From Diphasiastrum complanatum (lineage: Eukaryota; Streptophyta; Lycopodiopsida; Lycopodiales; Lycopodiaceae): a stretch of DNA of 64,000 nucleotides. Under the pieces are notes generated by a model that was given only the letters and a program-made list of their open reading frames with translations, ran no database searches and was not told where the DNA came from. Location of the stretch: contig CM055097.1 in NCBI GenBank assembly GCA_029204225.1, positions 58,644,651 to 58,708,650 on the forward strand, in the 5' to 3' direction. Below are positions 23,465 through 33,835 of this stretch, piece by piece (position 1 is the stretch's first letter; every line of letters starts with the position of its first letter). The position numbers and the translations under genes are program-made.

Positions 23465-23862
23465 AAAATGAATTTGAAGTCTGAAAGTACATCATCTTGT
23501 AGGAGCAATAGTTCCCGCTTGATGTAATTTAGACTCCAATCTTCTTCCACCTCAACACATGTCAAAACAACATCATTGTATATAATTTCAATATTTTTTC
23601 ATTTTGAATGTCCACTGGCTTCCAAGTCTTGATCAAGTGGCACCCATTTACCTTTATTTATTTTTCATCTTTGATAATGAAAGCCTAAGCTCAACATTTG
23701 TTTTTCAATTTGATAACTGAAGCACTTGGAAGACATTTTAACTCTACATTCTATTTCTCCTTCTGATCTTTTGTCCCAGCCTTCATCCATAAGTTCAGAT
23801 AATAAACTATATGATAACCACCCATGCTTTACACCCAAATTCGAGCTGCATCTCTGTATCAA
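23465..23862 (-). pseudogene. Unknown gene fragment, minus-strand member of an inverted pair
   Basis: On the minus strand it reads LMDEGWDKRSEGEIECRVK, FSYQIEKQMLSLGFHYQR, stop, WVPLDQDLEASGHSK, stop, and EVEEDWSLNYIKRELLLLQ. Each block matches a block of 22837-23190 in order. Conservation at protein level despite frame breaks suggests both descend from a real, once-selected gene. About 270 bp of unassigned DNA separates the two. Confidence 0.45.
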
Positions 23863-23912
23863 TGATTAACTCGTATAGTTTGAATATGAAACCCTAAAAC
23901 CCACAAGGCACA

Positions 23913-24117
23913 GACCGTGCTTTCACCTATTTAGGCAGCACTTTGCCTCATCTGTCCTACTACGTGCAGACATCGCCAGGCCCGAACCGTGGGAATTGAC
24001 CATGCTTACACCTCGAGGGCAGCACTTTGACTCATCAAGTCCCCCGTTCTGCCGACCACCCCGACCGTGGACACCCGTGCTTACACTGTGGGCGACACTT
24101 TGCACAACAGTTGTCCT
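23913..24117. repeat. Three degenerate ~80-bp tandem units
   Basis: Each unit has a (C)CGTGCTT(A/T)CAC core followed by GGGC.(G)CACTTTG.C and a TCATC or similar tail, at about 23918, 24000 and 24078. The third unit runs into the left arm of the large palindrome, in the position expected for the leader region downstream of its primer site. Confidence 0.55.
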
Positions 24118-26301
24118 GATGAACCCCAAACAATGGCCATTTCCGTGAAATCTGCATAGCTGACCGGCCAGTCGGCTCTGATACCACATATAGTGCAGAC
24201 ATCCAAAAGGGAGCCGGGAACCACGACTTAGCTTCCCAGCCTTCAGCTCTTGTCGTCCGAACCCACTTCACATACAAGCACCGACTCGCCAACAACGATC
24301 AGACTTAACCCACTTGAAGTTCTGAAACCAACATTGAGATCCAACCTGGCGCCATGCCAGATCGGGGGGTCCCGATGTGGGTGACTTCCCTCCAAGAAAG
24401 CCGCCCGACATACATCAAACTTAACTAACTCAAAGCTTCGTTACAAACAAGTAACATCCATTCCAAGCAAGTCGTCTGACTTACATCAGACTTAACCAAC
24501 TGAAAGCTTCCTCACGAGCGTTGGAAGCCAACCTGGCGCCACGCCAGTCTGGATAGCCATAAATAAGTAACTTCCACCCAAGCAAGCCATCCAACTCAGC
24601 CGATAGGTTAGAGCTTGTTCCCCAAGAGCTTAACCCATTCATGTTCATGCAAGGAACACTCAGAATCACAAGCCGCGACAGATATGGAGACAACCAGTTC
24701 TTGGACCGAATGGTCCCGACAGCATACCGTTGGCACCTTGGACCGAATGGTCCCGACGACATACTGGTTGGCGTCCCCGGATACAACCCTCAACAATGTG
24801 CCAGTTCAAAAAGTTTGAAGCACCCTTACAATTGGCGCTTTTACCGAACACTGAAATCCAGAAGGTAATCAGAGTCAGTCAAAGGAAAATCCCACTTTCT
24901 ATTAATAAATCTGAGAAGGTTACCTTTCAAGTGTGTGATCGACTCTAGTCTCCGGAGCGCTGGCATGCCAAGGCGGGCTTCAGGACAACATTCCAGCAAG
25001 GGAGACTAAGACTTGGTTGGAGCTCGTCCTGAGTCACAACCCGCACTCCCCTATAGTATTGGTGGGATTCGCCACCTCCCCTCATACCAAGTACTCTACC
25101 CAGGCTGGTAAAGCACGTTTTCTCTCTCTAGAAAGTCATTTCTCTCTCTAGAATCTATTGATCCCCAGACTTCCTTTAATCATGCCTAGATCGTGTGAGG
25201 TGATTGCACATTGATCTGAGCTCTCTGGACTTCGCTAGAACCGATCAAAGATTTTCAGCCATAGGAACTTGGCGCTAGTTGGATTTTGGTCACAATGGCG
25301 CCTGGAGCGGCGCCGGAGCCGATGGCGCCGGGGCAATGCTGTCCCTAGTGGCGCCGGAAGTAAAGCTTGTAAAGGTAGCTCTACAACAGCTTGCTAGAAT
25401 GTTGTCTTGGCGCTCACCTTGGCATGCCAACTCCCCGGAGACTAGGGTCGGTCACACACTTGATTGTAACCTTCTCAAATTTATTAATAAAGTGGGATTT
25501 TTCTCAAACTGACTCTGATTACCTTTTGGGTTTCAGTGTTTAGTAAAAGCGCCAGTTGTAAGGCTGCCTCAAATATTTTTGATCTGGCACTTAGCTAGGG
25601 TCGTATCCCGGGGACTCCCGTAGTATGCCGTCGGGACCATTCGGTTCGGGATTCTAGCGGTATACTGTCGGGACCATTCGGTCCAGGAATTGGTTGTTTT
25701 CATATCTGTCGCGGCTTGTGGTTCTGAGTGTTCCTTGCATGAACATGAATGGGTTAAGCTCTTGGGGAACAGGCTCTAACCTATCGGCTGAGTTGGATGG
25801 CTTGCTTGGGTGGAAGTTACTTATTTATGGCTATCCAGACTGGCGTGGCGCCAGGTTGGCTTCCAACGCTCGTGAGGAAGCTTTCAGTTGGTTAAGTCTG
25901 ATGTAAGTCAGACGACTTGCCTGGAATGGATGTTACTTGTTTGTAATGAAGCTTCGAATTAGTTAAGTTTGATGTATGTCGGGCGGCTTTCTTGGAGGGA
26001 AGTCACCCACATCGGGACCCCCCGATCTGGCATGGCGCCAGGTTGGATCTCAATGTTGGTTTCAGATCTTCAAGTGGGTTAAGTCTGATCGTTGTTGGCG
26101 AGTCGGAGCTTGTATGTGAAGTGGGTTCGGACGACAAGAGTTGAAGGCTGGGAAGCTAAGTTGTGGTTCCTGGCTCCCTTTTGGATGTTTGCACTATATG
26201 TGGTATCAGAGCCGACTGGCCGGTCAGCTATGCAGATTTCACGGAAATGGCCATTGTTTGGGGTTCATCAGGACAACTGTTGTGCAAAGTGCCGCCCACA
26301 T
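24088..26301. repeat. 2.2-kb palindrome of LTR sequence with a primer site on each arm
   Basis: The left arm (24088-25005) and right arm (25389-26301) are reverse complements over about 900 bp with small differences. Each contains a primer site TGGTATCAGAGC in outward orientation (24175-24186 on minus, 26201-26212 on plus) and LTR-like sequence on the centre side. The arms also carry the near-palindrome GGACCGAATGGTCC in two copies per arm. This is two LTRs of one family head to head. The 380-bp centre holds a different retroelement end. Either two elements inserted in opposite orientation or one inverted duplication occurred. Confidence 0.85.
25270..25370 (+). mobile_element. Start of a second LTR element (gypsy-type primer site) in the palindrome centre
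   Basis: R-U5-like sequence with two TTTCTCTCTCTAGAA boxes (25121-25155) ends in TTTTCAGCCA. It is followed by GGAACTTGGCGCTAG, the kind of primer site common in plant Ty3-gypsy elements, and then by ATGGCGCCTGG opening a short Ala/Pro frame (MAPGAAPEPMAPGQ) that stops after 17 codons. Only this 5' edge is present. Confidence 0.45.
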
Positions 26302-26472
26302 TTTAGGCTCCAATGCCGACTGCAACAATCAAAATACAAATATCAATAAATCCTTACTTATTAACAATCCAAATTAAAGCAACAAAAACAAACGAGCAAT
26401 CCTTACTTATTCTCATATGGAATCAAATAAAATTTTGTCACTGGACTGCATTCGATGAAATATACAGCCTTA

Positions 26473-26832
26473 TCAAAATCGGCTTCTTTTGCCTTCATCG
26501 CTTGGCATGAAAAATGGACTAACAACAAAAACTACACCATGAGAATCGGAACTAATGCTATGTTGCAAAAAGCATCCTTCGACTTCCACTATTACATATG
26601 TAATCTTTGATGTTTTATCTTTCAGCTCGGCACAAAATTTGGGATCTAATGTAAAGCTTCTATGTGAATTTGGAAGAAAGAAATCAAAATAATTGTCGAG
26701 AAGATCAATTTTATTAGCTAAGTAAGCCTCGTACTGGCTATAATGGTCAGAATCAAAATAAACTTGCACATGATTGTATGGAATTCTGACAAAAAAGATT
26801 ATGTACAGGAGCAGAAAGAGAAGTAGATACAA
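26473..26832 (-). CDS. Unknown protein fragment, 119 codons
   Basis: The N-terminal residues are hydrophobic (LLLFLLLYIIFFV) and may be a membrane segment or intron read-through. The rest looks like folded protein: YFDSDHYSQYEAYLANKIDLL, DFFLPNSHRSFTLDPKFC, ITYVIVEVEGCFL. I do not recognise it. It lies on the same strand as the histone-like pseudogene that ends 37 bp upstream of it, so it could be a neighbouring exon or an independent fragment. Confidence 0.3.
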   Translation of the reverse strand: MYLLLFLLLYIIFFVRIPYNHVQVYFDSDHYSQYEAYLANKIDLLDNYFDFFLPNSHRSFTLDPKFCAELKDKTSKITYVIVEVEGCFLQHSISSDSHGVVFVVSPFFMPSDEGKRSRF

Positions 26833-26869
26833 TATTTACAGATTTCTCGGTTATTTTGTCGAGCTACTT

Positions 26870-27526
26870 TTAGGTAATCATCACTTTTGGTGAAGAAACC
26901 TTCTGAGGAGCTGGACGAATAACACGAGAAGAGGGTGATTCTCGGTCTGAATCAGATTCTCCAGCATCTGATTCAGAGCTCAGGACGATGCGGGGTCTCT
27001 TGGTAGGGATAACTCCAGGAGGAAGGGAAGCAGCTGGCCTTCGAGATCCAGCTTTCTTGGGAACATGCTGCTTCCTTTTCCTCCTAGAGGTAGTTGGCAA
27101 GTTTGTTCTATCCAGCGGCAGGTCTCTGGAGGTGCTGGCGTTATCCACATGCAGACCAGAATAACGGTCCCGAAGTCTTCTGAGAATGACGAAAACTTTT
27201 TGCATGATGGTGACACGCTTACCATGCACGGCCAAAAGGCAAGTATCCTCAAAGAACTGGGACAGAAAGTCTTCTGCAGCACCCTGTAAGGCCTGCATGG
27301 CTGTCACGACAAAACGAACATTTAGCTCAAGTGACACAATGACATTCCTGACAGATTAGCCAAAAGGAACTTTAGGTATCAATAGTTCAGTTGATCTCTA
27401 GAGTTTTTTAATCTCCCTCAGCCAGACCTACTTTCTGCCACATCTATGGCCAATACCAAGGGAAACACGGGCATGGAATGGCTGTACAATGGTTATGGCA
27501 CGGGCAGTGGATTTGGTCTTAACCAT
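26870..27526 (-). pseudogene. Histone H3/CENH3-like pseudogene with a C-terminal extension
   Basis: One minus-strand frame from an ATG at 27526 matches H3: tail MVKTKSTAR, then WLREIKKL, STELLIPKVPF, VRNVIV, ALQGAAEDFLSQFFEDT, AVHGKRVTIM and ILRRLRDRY. LLIPKVPF and ALQGAAEDFL are closer to plant CENH3 than to canonical H3, but loop 1 is H3-length and the N-tail is only ~25 residues. TAG at 27430, TAG at 27400 and TAA at 27358 fall in frame at otherwise aligned positions, so introns are unlikely and this is a pseudogene. The half after the last stop stays open for ~155 codons and adds a ~95-residue basic/acidic tail (RRKRKQ, PTKRPR, SESDAGESDSDRE) unknown in H3. A functional protein could only start inside the fold. 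Confidence 0.8.
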
Positions 27527-27544
27527 CATTCTTTGAATTAAAAA

Positions 27545-28430
27545 AAATAAATTAGAAAAAAAAAAGTTTGAACCCAAGCGCAGGGAATGAAAACAAAAAA
27601 ATTTGCAACCAGAAGGCGCTTGAGATCGATACCAGAACTGAATATCGGTTTCGAGCGCAAGATAGATAGAGAATATGTGCAGAAAAGAGATCCGCGCTTG
27701 AAAGCGATATTGGAATCACAGCGGTATTGGTCTCGAGCGCACGGTGAGAATGTGGAGTATTTTGCGAAGAGAGAGCGCGCTTGAGAGCGATATTGCAAGC
27801 AAAAACCGAAAATTCTGCGAAAAAAATAAAAATTCCGAAGGCATATATATAGGAAATTTTTGCACATGTGAAAAAAATGGCTGATGACATGTGTCGACAT
27901 CTAACTGGTCCACGTGGATTGTTCATACTGACAATGATGACTCAATTATGAGGCCATGTGTGTCGGGACACGTGCACAAATCAAATGTGGACATGTGTCA
28001 TTCTGCACGTGATAGATGTCAGATCAGTCATTGTCTGTACGGCGGAATATTAATGATGAATCATGCATCGACACATGTCCTTTTGGAACTCCTCCACACG
28101 TGCAGAAAAAATTTATAAATAGGTCATTTTTGGTGCGAATTTTCATGCAAATTTTCAATTTCTTATCCGGATATCGATTTCAAGCGCGCCTATTCCATTG
28201 TTTATGCTCCGTTGACTTACTTGCGCTTGGAACCAATATTGCCTGGTCTGCTATTGCATTCAAGCGCGTCTTACATCTCATTTATTTTTTGATCTTTGTA
28301 CACGTGCTCGGATTCGATACCTTGTTTTCTTATATCTCTTTTGAGTGCACATTGCCTTGAGGTTCTTGTCTGACCTGCATTTTGCGCCTGAGAGCGATAT
28401 TGAAAATTTCACATCTGTATTTTTTGCTTA
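27545..28430. repeat. Head-to-head inverted repeat with shared leader sequence
   Basis: The minus-strand leader of the histone-like pseudogene (27870 to 27545) and the plus-strand leader of the next gene (28105 to 28430) align in the same order: a TATA-like box, GAATTTTC, ATATCG.T.TCAAGCGCGC, TGCGCT(T/C)G.(A)ACCAATA, and TTCAAGCGCG..TCT. The motif GCGCTTGA.A.CGATATTG recurs about eight times in both orientations. The 235-bp centre contains ACGTG cores and a perfect CCACGTGG at 27910. Two divergent genes therefore share duplicated upstream DNA. Confidence 0.7.
27865..28120. promoter_or_regulatory. Divergent promoter-like region with G-box cores
   Basis: CTATATATATG on the minus strand near 27850 and TTTATAAATAG on the plus strand near 28113 face outward. 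Between them are CCACGTGG (27910), ACACGTGC (27968), GCACGTGA (28005) and CACACGTGC (28095). G-boxes are bound by plant bZIP and bHLH factors; activity here is inference from sequence only. Confidence 0.5.
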
Positions 28431-28432
28431 AA

Positions 28433-29955
28433 ATGTCCAATTTTGATTCTAGTTTGTTTTCTTTTTTTCATGAATTTGGTATTAGTGATAATTTAGAGTA
28501 TTTCAAATCTCTTTTTTCTCCTTTTCTTTTTATTCTTCCCTCTATAACTGAGAGTCTTGGTGTGGAAGCATTTTCTGAGATTTATCTCAGATTTAAGTCT
28601 CCGCTCAGTACTCCCTTATTCAGATCTTAGAATAAGGACATGACTCATTATCAGGACCTGGTGGCACTTGACAAGCACAGCTATAAAGCCAAGCTTGACA
28701 GAATGTTCACCAAGTTACATAATGATTTCAAGTCTATAGATGAGTACCCAATTCACAATAAAAAAAAATGTAGATTTGTTGATTTTCAGTCTGCATTTGT
28801 TTTTTTTCTTTTATTAAATATTTTTGATGATTCGGAAGCTGGCCCTTCCACTTCTGAAGCTACTTCTTCCAGTGGTACAAAGTCTGAAAAGTCGAAGATT
28901 GTAGATATAGAAACTTTTTTTATTGATACGAGCGTTAGTTTAGATGACTGTACAGATTTTGATCCTACACGAAACAGGGCATCGTTTATTGGCCTTCTGA
29001 TAAATCTCTTATCACGTTGCCTAATTATAATATAGATAATAATTTTTTTTTGACATTATCGGATATATTGAATCTTTTTTATTTCACTGAAGCTGAGACT
29101 CTTTGCATTTTGAGCAAAGAGCTTGATGAATTTTCAAATATAATTGATTTTAATGTCGATGATCTTCTCTCTGGTGTTGACGATGTACATAATGATGAGC
29201 TTTACTCGAGGAAAGATTGCTTAAAAATGGTTGTGGAGGAAATGCGCAATAAAGAAGGTGATCTACCTTCTGAAGAGGAGTTTCTCATTATTCAAAGTCA
29301 GCTTAGTTTTCCAAAATCAATTGTCTACTCACCAACTATATTGACATCAAGAGGTGGACATAATATTGATGGAGAGACAGCAATCAAGGAAGACAATGCT
29401 GAATGCGTAAGTTTTGTATCTTATTATGGACTAGTAGATTCATTATGTCAGATTATAACCTGGAGCTTACTTTGGATTTTTTCATTTCAGAAAACAATTT
29501 TTCTTGATGATTTTGCAATTCGTCGAGGAGGGCAGAGATCTTTTGCAGGAGAATTTTTCAGAGATCATGCACTGGGGCATTATCTGAAGTTCTTCAAGAA
29601 TAATGAGATAAGTGTTGCCCATTCAAAGTTTCATCAACATGGTGAGACAATGATTATGGCAATCAAGGCACTGTCTCATTTTCTTGGAGGACATAATTTT
29701 AATAAGGTGCATAAAATAACTTTTGTAAAGAAAACTATTGCACTTCTTAAAATTTTAGGATATGGACCAGTGAATTCCATGCTCAGATCATCTCATTTTG
29801 CATTGTATGCTGCTTACGTTGATCTGAATAAGCATGAAAGCTATGATCTGAATAAGCATGAAAGCTATGAGCTGTTGGATCCATATGAAAGAAGAAAATT
29901 GTTGCATGATTCTAAATTGCAACTTTCATTACAAAAAGTATTGGAAGCAGAGTAG
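28433..29955 (+). CDS. Unknown multi-part gene, convergent with the transposase-like gene
   Basis: ATG at 28433 (MSNFDSSLFSFFHEFGIS) opens a frame with a TAG at 28628 before it continues with YQDLVALDKHSYKAKLDRMF, an acidic Ser-rich segment, and then a frame change near 28990. The final open frame to 29955 includes SKELDEFSNIIDFNVDDLL, IFLDDFAIRRGGQRS, EFFRDHALGHYLKFF and ETMIMAIKALSHFLGG. An 84-bp in-frame GT-AG intron is likely at 29407-29490 (GTAAGT...TTCATTTCAG). A 24-bp direct repeat duplicates DLNKHESY near 29820. I recognise no family. The stop and frame change mean either unseen introns or decay. It shares its upstream leader with the histone-like pseudogene. Confidence 0.5.
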
Positions 29956-32470
29956 ATACCGCTGAATTGTACTTTGTGAAAATTTTCATTTAATATACAA
30001 AATTTTATTGTGTGTCTATTGCCTATTGGCTTGTATAAATTTGCATGCTTTTTGAAATTTTTCATAATCCGTCGATTTTGTATAATGACGAATTTGGATT
30101 CTTCTATAAACCATTGGAAAAGTTGCAGTATATAGTTGTTCTTTGTGCTAGTCCCACCATATTGTGTACTTTTATGAAATGCCGCTCTTGCTTGCCAATG
30201 AGATTTTTCCATTCCTTGTGATGACCATATGCTAAGACTTCCACTATTTCTTGCAAAGAATGTCGAATGATGTCGTAATATGTGCTGCATGTTATAAAAA
30301 CATAATCTAAATCAATACCAAAAGTATCTAATTTAATTGCACATATTTGTCCATAGTAGTGTAACATTGAAATCTTACCATACAATGTGTTATATAATCA
30401 ACACCCCATGCACTTCGAACTATATCCACAAATTCACTAGTTGTTTTATGTATCATTTGTACATCAGTATTTGAAAAATTATCTTTTCGCAAGTATTTCA
30501 CCATGTTGTCTAATTTTTTCCAAACTTCTACCTTGTGTATACGAGTAGAACCTTCTTCTTCAAAATCTTGAGTTGCTGCAATAATCTCTTTCCAACCCGA
30601 GTATTGAATCTTGGATTGTTTGCCATAATAATTTGATAAAAATCTTCGAGCTTTGGATCCTCCAATGCTCGGCTTGCATGGAATATTTTCTATTTTACCT
30701 AATAGCTTGTCGTCTTTTTTTATTTTAACGTGGCCTTTATGTAAGCCTGCTTTAGACAACACATCCTCTAATCTAGAAATACATCTGCCTCTGGCTCGGA
30801 ATTCCATGCAAACAAGATGTGAAGATATATTATTTTTTCTATAATACGCACCTCTGCATGCAATGTACAGATATGAACATTCTGAAGAGGAATCGATAGT
30901 ACAGATTTCCAATTAGGATCTTCTCAATCTTTTAGTATTCCTATACTCCTGTCTTTTGTTGTCTTCATGCAGTACAAACAAGGGTGTATAGAGTTAGCGC
31001 CATGGCATACATTGAACATACATTTTAATGTCTTCAGATCTCCTACTAAATGCCATTCAATGTTGAAAGTGCCAATTCCAAAAATATTGAGTGGAACTCC
31101 CTCCATTGATTTTTTATGGTGGCAGGATATGGCATTCTATTAAATATCCATGAGAGAATGTCATGGTCTTCTTTCATCACCTATAAGAGAATACAAAAAC
31201 GTGATTAGCCTCATAATATTAACACAGAGAAGATTTCCCAAATGAAATCCATATTAAAATGATTAGCCCTATTGATTATGCGAAGGGACTGCTATACCTG
31301 AAATGTTGCCAACCACCAGATATCATTTTCTGATTGAACAATGAAATTGAGGCCTTCTTAGTCTTCTGAATTTAAAAGTGCTCCATTCATGATCGTGACA
31401 CTGACTCTTTTTATTTTTTGTCCTTTTATAATTTCAGACTCATCTAACTTGAAAACAACTATCAACTTGTTATTGACATTCTCATTTGTAAAACCGTAAA
31501 AATTTATGATGAATGTTAGTAACTGATTAATGTCAATAAATAAATTGTTGAAATTGTTATATGCTAGACTTTCTCCTTTTGAACAATACACTTCATTGAT
31601 ATGAGATGGATTACCAACTATTGTCTGCATACCTTGGTTTAACATGTCTCTTTTTTTTTAAAGATGAAATGGTCGTGGGATTGGAAACTTTTTAATACTT
31701 ACCTGTGCAAATGCCTCCTTTATCATCTTACACATTGTTAAATATGCTTCTCTACTGATGCTAGAAAAGTCACATGCCCCCTGAAGCAATGTAGTGTCTA
31801 ATATTTTTCCAACTTCATTCATAATGCTATCAGTAACTGAAGCCTTAATCTTTTTCATTTTGTTTTTGTTTGACATTAATTTCATAGACTTAGAAGTCAA
31901 GATAGAGCGTAATGAGTTTCCAGTCGAAATCTCATCGGCCAAATGGTCTTCAACAACCAATGATGATCTGCATTGCAAACATAATGTTCATGTAAATGTC
32001 AATAGAAATTAGGACACTCATAGTATTCACAGCAGTATAATAAGCAAATCAACAGAAAGTTGAAATGAATAAATAACAGAACTAGTGATTATGAATGAAT
32101 CAAAAAGTTCAAATAATATTTAATACCAGATAAGCTATAACTTACTTGAATGCACGGATTTGTCTTTTTCTATGACCTCCTATGGATGATAGATCACATA
32201 TATCCTTGTTTACCAGTCTTTTCCTCTTGTTGCTTCGGACCTTTCTATTGAGCACATCCATATCTTTAACAAGAGACAAATATGAGATACGCATGAATTG
32301 AAATGCAGTTTTTATCTCATCATTACTAGTTGTATAATGATGCAAAGAAGATTTCAATCTTTGGATCTCCTTCTTGATAAGACAAATGATTAGAAATCTC
32401 ACAAAGGTGTAGAATGCAAAAGTCTCATCAATCTTGTTAGCAAAATGGTGATCCTTTTATGGATCAAGTA
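29865..32470 (-). CDS. Multi-exon transposase-like gene of a family I cannot name (degenerate)
   Basis: Five minus-strand blocks join at good GT-AG sites with matching phase: 32470-32146 (NKIDETFAFYTFVRFL, coiled coil, basic NKRKR), 31967-31703 (SSLVVEDHLADEI), 31624-31298 (TIVGNPSHINEVY), 31180-30381 and 30284-29865. The fourth block has FNIEWHLVGDLKTLKCMFN and CHGANSIHPCLYCMK, then IPLQNVHICTLHAEVRIIEK and KPSIGGSKARRFLSN. The last has SQGMEKSHWQARAAFHKST and QYGGTSTKN. GDLK...PC.YC recalls the zinc-binding insert next to DDE-type transposase cores such as En/Spm TNP2. Stops (for example near 31367) and a frameshift near 31095 indicate a decayed copy. Its last 91 bp overlap the plus-strand gene. 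Confidence 0.55.
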
Positions 32471-32500
32471 CATCCACGAGTCTGGTACAGTCCAACAGGT

Positions 32501-32893
32501 CTTCACACGTGTGAAGAGTGCCACATCACTCAGATCTATCCATTTGATCCATCCTTGATCCTTATCCAAAGTTGACCTTCTAGAATATGGCTAAAATCCA
32601 AAAAGCTAGTCTCCTAGAATATAGGAGTATTTCCTACAAAATAGAATCTAAGGAAAATGGTCAAATCTTATCTTCTAGAACTCTATACACACGTGTGAAC
32701 ATCCACTTGCCATCTGGGAGCCTTTACTCATGCACATGCAAGGAAAAGCTAATTTCTAGGTGACTAGTCAACTTGACTAAAAACTAGTCATATCATGTTC
32801 ACACTAACTAGATTTATACAAAATATATTTAGATATATACAAGTATGAAAAGTACATCCTTTCACACGTGGGAACAGGCTTCACACGTGTGAA
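32501..32893. promoter_or_regulatory. Cluster of palindromic G-boxes (TTCACACGTGTGAA)
   Basis: A perfect 16-bp palindrome, CTTCACACGTGTGAAG, lies at 32501-32516. Close variants lie at 32686-32699, 32861-32875 and 32879-32893. They sit within about 430 bp upstream of the first seen exon of the minus-strand transposase-like gene, where its promoter would be. Factor binding is inference. Confidence 0.5.
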
Positions 32894-33019
32894 ATCAGAT
32901 CATCAACATTGTTCTAATGTTTGATCATTATTTACTATAACCAATGTCTAGTGAGAAGTGACAAATTTCAACAGATTAAAAACCGATTAGTCGATTAGTA
33001 AGAAGGAGAATAATCCAAC

Positions 33020-33835
33020 ACATGATTCACAGAAAAATGATTTCCTATCTAATGAAAGAGGTAATTGTAATCCATCAACTAAAGTATTACAACGCATGTA
33101 AGAAAGTGATCTTGTGAATTCACGTGTCCAAATCGACTATGTCATAGGACAGCATATCGTTTACATTATCATTTGAAGTACTAGCTAATGCTACTGAGTT
33201 AGATAATACATATAAATTTCTGATTCTAGTGCAGGTACTCAGAATGGTATCTTCGTCGAAAATTGTACACTGTTCAGATGAAAAGGTAACAATGTAGCCC
33301 TCGTTAGTTATCTTGGAAATTGCCAACAGGTTCTTAAATAACTGCAACACGTGAAGGACGTTGGGAACAGAAATAGGAAGATTGTTTTTGAACACAATCT
33401 TGATTGTCCCTTTGCCTTCAACGCAAATGGTTCTTGAATCTCCGAGATAGATGAATTGCGGTCTAGTATTCAAAAACAATCCTTCTATTTCTGTTTCCAA
33501 CGTCCTTCACGTGCCGCAGTTATCTAAGAACCTGTTGTCAATCTCCAAGATAATTGATGAGGGCTACACTATTACCTTTTCATCTGAATAGTGTAAAATC
33601 TTCGACAAAGATACCCTTCTGAGTACCTACACTAGAGTCGGAAATTTATATGTATTATTTGACTCAGTAGCATTAGCTAGTACTTCAAATGATAATGTAA
33701 ACGATCATGATGTTCTGTGACATAGTCGATTTGGACTCATGAATACAAGATCACTTTCTTACATGCGTTGTAATACTTTAGTTGATAGATTACAATTCTC
33801 TCTTACATTAGATAGGAAATCGTTTTTCTGAGAAT
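33020..33835. repeat. Inverted duplication of copia protease-integrase sequence
   Basis: The left arm (33020-33392, minus sense) and right arm (33469-33835, plus sense) carry the same copia stretch in opposite orientation: NNLPISVPNVLHVLQLFKNLL against NNPSISVSNVLHVPQLSKNLL. Both continue through FSSEQC.IFD.DT and LASTSNDNVND. The loop of about 75 bp belongs to the minus-sense copy (YLGDSRTICVEGKGTIKI). The plus arm has a stop after FSSE. This is a rearranged element, not two intact ones. Confidence 0.85.

Noticed and set aside
23913-24117. Possible CRISPR-like spacing of repeats
   Set aside because: Only three diverged units without constant repeats or unique spacers, in a plant retroelement context.
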